NCBI RefSeq assembly: GCF_900636385.1
Contig: NZ_LR134269.1
Location: 682,001 to 746,000, forward strand
Length of the DNA: 64,000 bases
Source of the DNA: Staphylococcus warneri
Lineage (GTDB): Bacteria; Bacillota; Bacilli; Staphylococcales; Staphylococcaceae
Direction: 5' to 3'
Part shown: positions 61,931 through 64,000 of the stretch, one piece after another
Position numbering within the stretch: position 1 is the stretch's first letter
Layout of the letters: each line of letters opens with the position of its first letter
Translations under genes and position numbers: made by a program
Notes under the pieces: generated by a model
Database searches by the model: none
What the model saw: the letters and a program-made list of their open reading frames with translations, nothing else
Told to the model about the DNA's origin: nothing

Positions 61931-63130
61931 TTATTTATTATTAGGATTGTTTTTATCAATTGTATCTTTTGCTGTTTTTTCTAAATCATCTTTTTTTGAT
62001 GTTGCTGTATTTGATAAATCTTCTTTATGTTGAGTAGCTTTATCGTTTAAGTCTTTATTAGAATCTTGAGCATTAGATTGTGTTGAATCTTTTAAATTAC
62101 TTGTATGATCATTAACATTGTCTTTAGTTTTATCTTGTAATTGACTAGATTGTGTTGATTTTGATTTAGCATCTTTATTATTTATAGCTTTATCTTTTTT
62201 GTCTTTTTTACCTTTTTTAGAATCAGTAGTTACTTTTTCGCCTCGTAGTACGAAATATTGAACGATTCCCATTAATAAAGCATAGTAAATAAATAGTGTT
62301 ACTAAAATAACAATAACTTGTAAAATAACTAATAATACTTGCGCAACTGTTTGTGACATACTACCAGTTGCCATTTGTACAAGAGTCACTAATACACGTG
62401 TGATGATAGTAATTAATAAATTAATTAATAAAATACCAATGAAGAATTTTAACCATGTTTTATGGCCATTTTTAATTGCTTTAAATCCTTCTTTGAAAAG
62501 TTTAATTGGTCCTTGTGTTGGGTTTTCTGTGTATGCTGCTGTGTAATTAATGATTAACACAAAGAAAAACCAATAAAAGATTGAAGTAATGAATCCAACA
62601 ATTAAAGTTACACCAATTTGGAATGCTAGGTAAGCAGGCATTGGATTATCCATGCCACTAATAGGTCCTTGAATAGCATTTACTAATGGTGATATTACAA
62701 GGCCAAGCAATTTATTTACTAAAAATAAAATGACTCCCATTATGATAAATAATGCTACAGTGATTAATGCTAGTAATACACTTTTACCATAATGACCTTT
62801 TTTGAATGAGATAAATAAATCTGAGAATTTAACTTTTTCTTTTCTGATTGCTTTTGAAATAACATTAATCGCACCTGCAATTAATTGATAACCTAAAAAG
62901 ATAAATAATAAAATTACGACTAATGCAAGTCCAATAATCGGTGTAAGTAATGGTCCGACTGGTTGACCGAATTGCATCATCATTTGCAATTGCATGATTT
63001 GTTGACCAATCATAGCCATTGCCACTCTACCGATTAAAAAAATGACGATAAAGCTTACTAATGTAAATAGTATTGCTTTAAGATTCTGAGGTTTAGCATT
63101 CTTAAATGCTAAGTTGTAATATTTAAACAA
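61931..63130 (-). CDS. Membrane protein with a charged, repetitive cytoplasmic-type tail
   Basis: Unrecognised 399-aa protein. Residues about 15-310 hold about six hydrophobic segments, in the style of glycerophosphoryl/YciC-like polytopic proteins (LFKEGFKAIKNGHKTWLKF between segments). From about 318 to the end it is hydrophilic and repetitive, rich in Lys, Asp, Ser, Thr, Asn and Gln; units such as DKTKDNVNDHTSNLKDS and DKATQHKEDLSN resemble LEA or YtxH-type amphipathic repeats. AAAGGAGTGC precedes the ATG. No operon partner. Conserved in staphylococci as far as I recall; no function is known to me. Confidence 0.75.
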   Translation of the reverse strand: MFKYYNLAFKNAKPQNLKAILFTLVSFIVIFLIGRVAMAMIGQQIMQLQMMMQFGQPVGPLLTPIIGLALVVILLFIFLGYQLIAGAINVISKAIRKEKVKFSDLFISFKKGHYGKSVLLALITVALFIIMGVILFLVNKLLGLVISPLVNAIQGPISGMDNPMPAYLAFQIGVTLIVGFITSIFYWFFFVLIINYTAAYTENPTQGPIKLFKEGFKAIKNGHKTWLKFFIGILLINLLITIITRVLVTLVQMATGSMSQTVAQVLLVILQVIVILVTLFIYYALLMGIVQYFVLRGEKVTTDSKKGKKDKKDKAINNKDAKSKSTQSSQLQDKTKDNVNDHTSNLKDSTQSNAQDSNKDLNDKATQHKEDLSNTATSKKDDLEKTAKDTIDKNNPNNK

Positions 63131-63262
63131 ATTTTAAGCACTCCTTTTCGTTAATATAAATACAATATCAAAAATTTGGACTTTTTCAAATTAATATCTA
63201 ACATAATAGGGTATTAAGTGTTAAAATGTTCTAATGAATTGAAAATGAAAGGAGATATCATC

Positions 63263-63994
63263 ATGAAATTTGCAATTATTACTGACGTGCATGGTAACTT
63301 TGATGCATTAGAAACTGTATTGGATGATATTGATAATAGAGACGATATTGATAAAATTTATAATCTTGGTGACAACATTGGAATTGGTCACGAGACAAAT
63401 AAAGTATTAGATCATATATTTGATCGTGACGATATGGAAATGATTGCAGGGAATCATGATGAAGCTATTATGTCTGTTGTTAATGGCACTCCTTATCCGG
63501 ATGATTTAAAAGATAAGTTTTATGAACACCACCGATGGATTGCAGGCCATTTAGATGAAGACTATTATGAAGAACTCAATCAATTACCACGTTATATTGA
63601 AAAAACAATTTGTGGGAAAAAAGTATTATTTATCCATTATGAAATAGAGAATGATAAATTGTCTTCGTCAATTGATGAACAACCATTTAGTCCAATCGTT
63701 AAAGATGATGAAAATGAAATGACTCAATTATTTGCGGATAAAGATGCTGATTTAATCATATTTGGCCATAACCATCGTTTGCATATGTTTGATGACAAAA
63801 ACAAAATGTATTTCAATCCAGGTGCTGTTGGATTAAATAATGGATCACATGCTGTATATGGTATAGTAACGGTTACTGACACAGACATTTCATTAGAAAG
63901 AGTTAAATTAGCATACGATAATGAAGAATTTTTAGAAGGATTTGAAGCGAAACAGGTACCTGCAAAAGAACTTATATTTGAAAAATTTATGTAA
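63263..63994 (+). CDS. Metallophosphoesterase (YfcE/MJ0936-like)
   Basis: Calcineurin-type phosphoesterase of 243 aa from the ATG at 63263 (GAAAGGAGA upstream; the open frame from 63218 is not conserved). Metal-site motifs in order: ITDVHGNFDALE (about 6-17), YNLGDNIGIG, IAGNHDEAI (about 70-78), LFIHYE and IFGHNHRLHMF, then FNPGAVGLNNGS. This is the set for a dinuclear metal centre. The substrate is unknown; phosphodiesters or nucleotides are likely. The gene ends 6 bp before the window edge. Confidence 0.9.
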   Translation: MKFAIITDVHGNFDALETVLDDIDNRDDIDKIYNLGDNIGIGHETNKVLDHIFDRDDMEMIAGNHDEAIMSVVNGTPYPDDLKDKFYEHHRWIAGHLDEDYYEELNQLPRYIEKTICGKKVLFIHYEIENDKLSSSIDEQPFSPIVKDDENEMTQLFADKDADLIIFGHNHRLHMFDDKNKMYFNPGAVGLNNGSHAVYGIVTVTDTDISLERVKLAYDNEEFLEGFEAKQVPAKELIFEKFM

Positions 63995-64000
63995 TTAAAA

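Overview
This window is a low-GC Firmicute chromosome segment, almost certainly Staphylococcus. Gene order (rpoA-rplQ-ecfA1A2T-truA-rplM-rpsI, lac operon, opuD2/asp23, sfa/hts, sdrM-sepA-lmrS, rrn, rocF-dacA-cdaR-glmM, mtl, glmS) is what I know from S. aureus and relatives. Several proteins (SepA, LmrS) are clearly diverged from my recollection of the S. aureus versions. The 16S variable regions look to me more like the S. warneri/S. pasteuri group than S. aureus. That species call is from memory and unverified.

Layout. 1-5.4 kb: end of the ribosomal-protein superoperon, the general ECF vitamin-uptake module, truA, and rplM-rpsI behind an L13-type leader. 5.5-7.2 kb: an accessory-looking cassette, a DUF2268 zinc metallopeptidase plus a MerR/TipAS-type regulator, bounded by two identical copies of a 30-bp palindromic terminator. 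7.3-8.0 kb: a sirtuin gene on the minus strand. 8.3-15.7 kb: lacR and lacABCDFEG (tagatose-6-phosphate pathway and lactose PTS), with lacD interrupted by one in-frame stop. 15.8-20 kb: a lipase-like hydrolase and three oxidoreductases. 20.2-23.4 kb: a BCCT osmolyte transporter and the SigB-type amaP-DUF2273-asp23 cluster.

23.5-32.8 kb: staphyloferrin A synthesis/export (sfaD, sfaABC) and uptake (htsABC) with Fur boxes. 33-37.9 kb: a nucleoside-gate membrane protein, an IsdG-like haem monooxygenase, a SunI-like protein, a YdjM-like membrane protein, a UDP-sugar pyrophosphorylase and a hemolysin III protein. 38.2-41.6 kb: three drug-efflux genes. 41.8 kb: an Mrp-type ATPase lacking cysteines. 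43-48.8 kb: a full rRNA operon (two promoters, 16S, 23S, 5S) and six tRNAs (Asn, Glu, Val, Tyr, Gln, Lys).

48.9-53.1 kb: arginase, then the c-di-AMP/cell-wall operon dacA-cdaR-glmM. 53.2-58.3 kb (minus): mannitol PTS operon mtlA-mtlR-mtlF-mtlD. 58.5-60.8 kb: glmS with its self-cleaving ribozyme. The end holds a HAD phosphatase, a membrane protein with a charged repetitive tail, and a metallophosphoesterase.

Most of the window is ordinary core genome. The strongest candidate for something unusual is the metallopeptidase/MerR cassette between duplicated terminators. Other points: the lacD stop codon, a terminator-like hairpin inside the start of htsB, and a pseudoknot-capable terminator behind rplQ. 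No transposase, integrase, CRISPR array or phage gene was seen.
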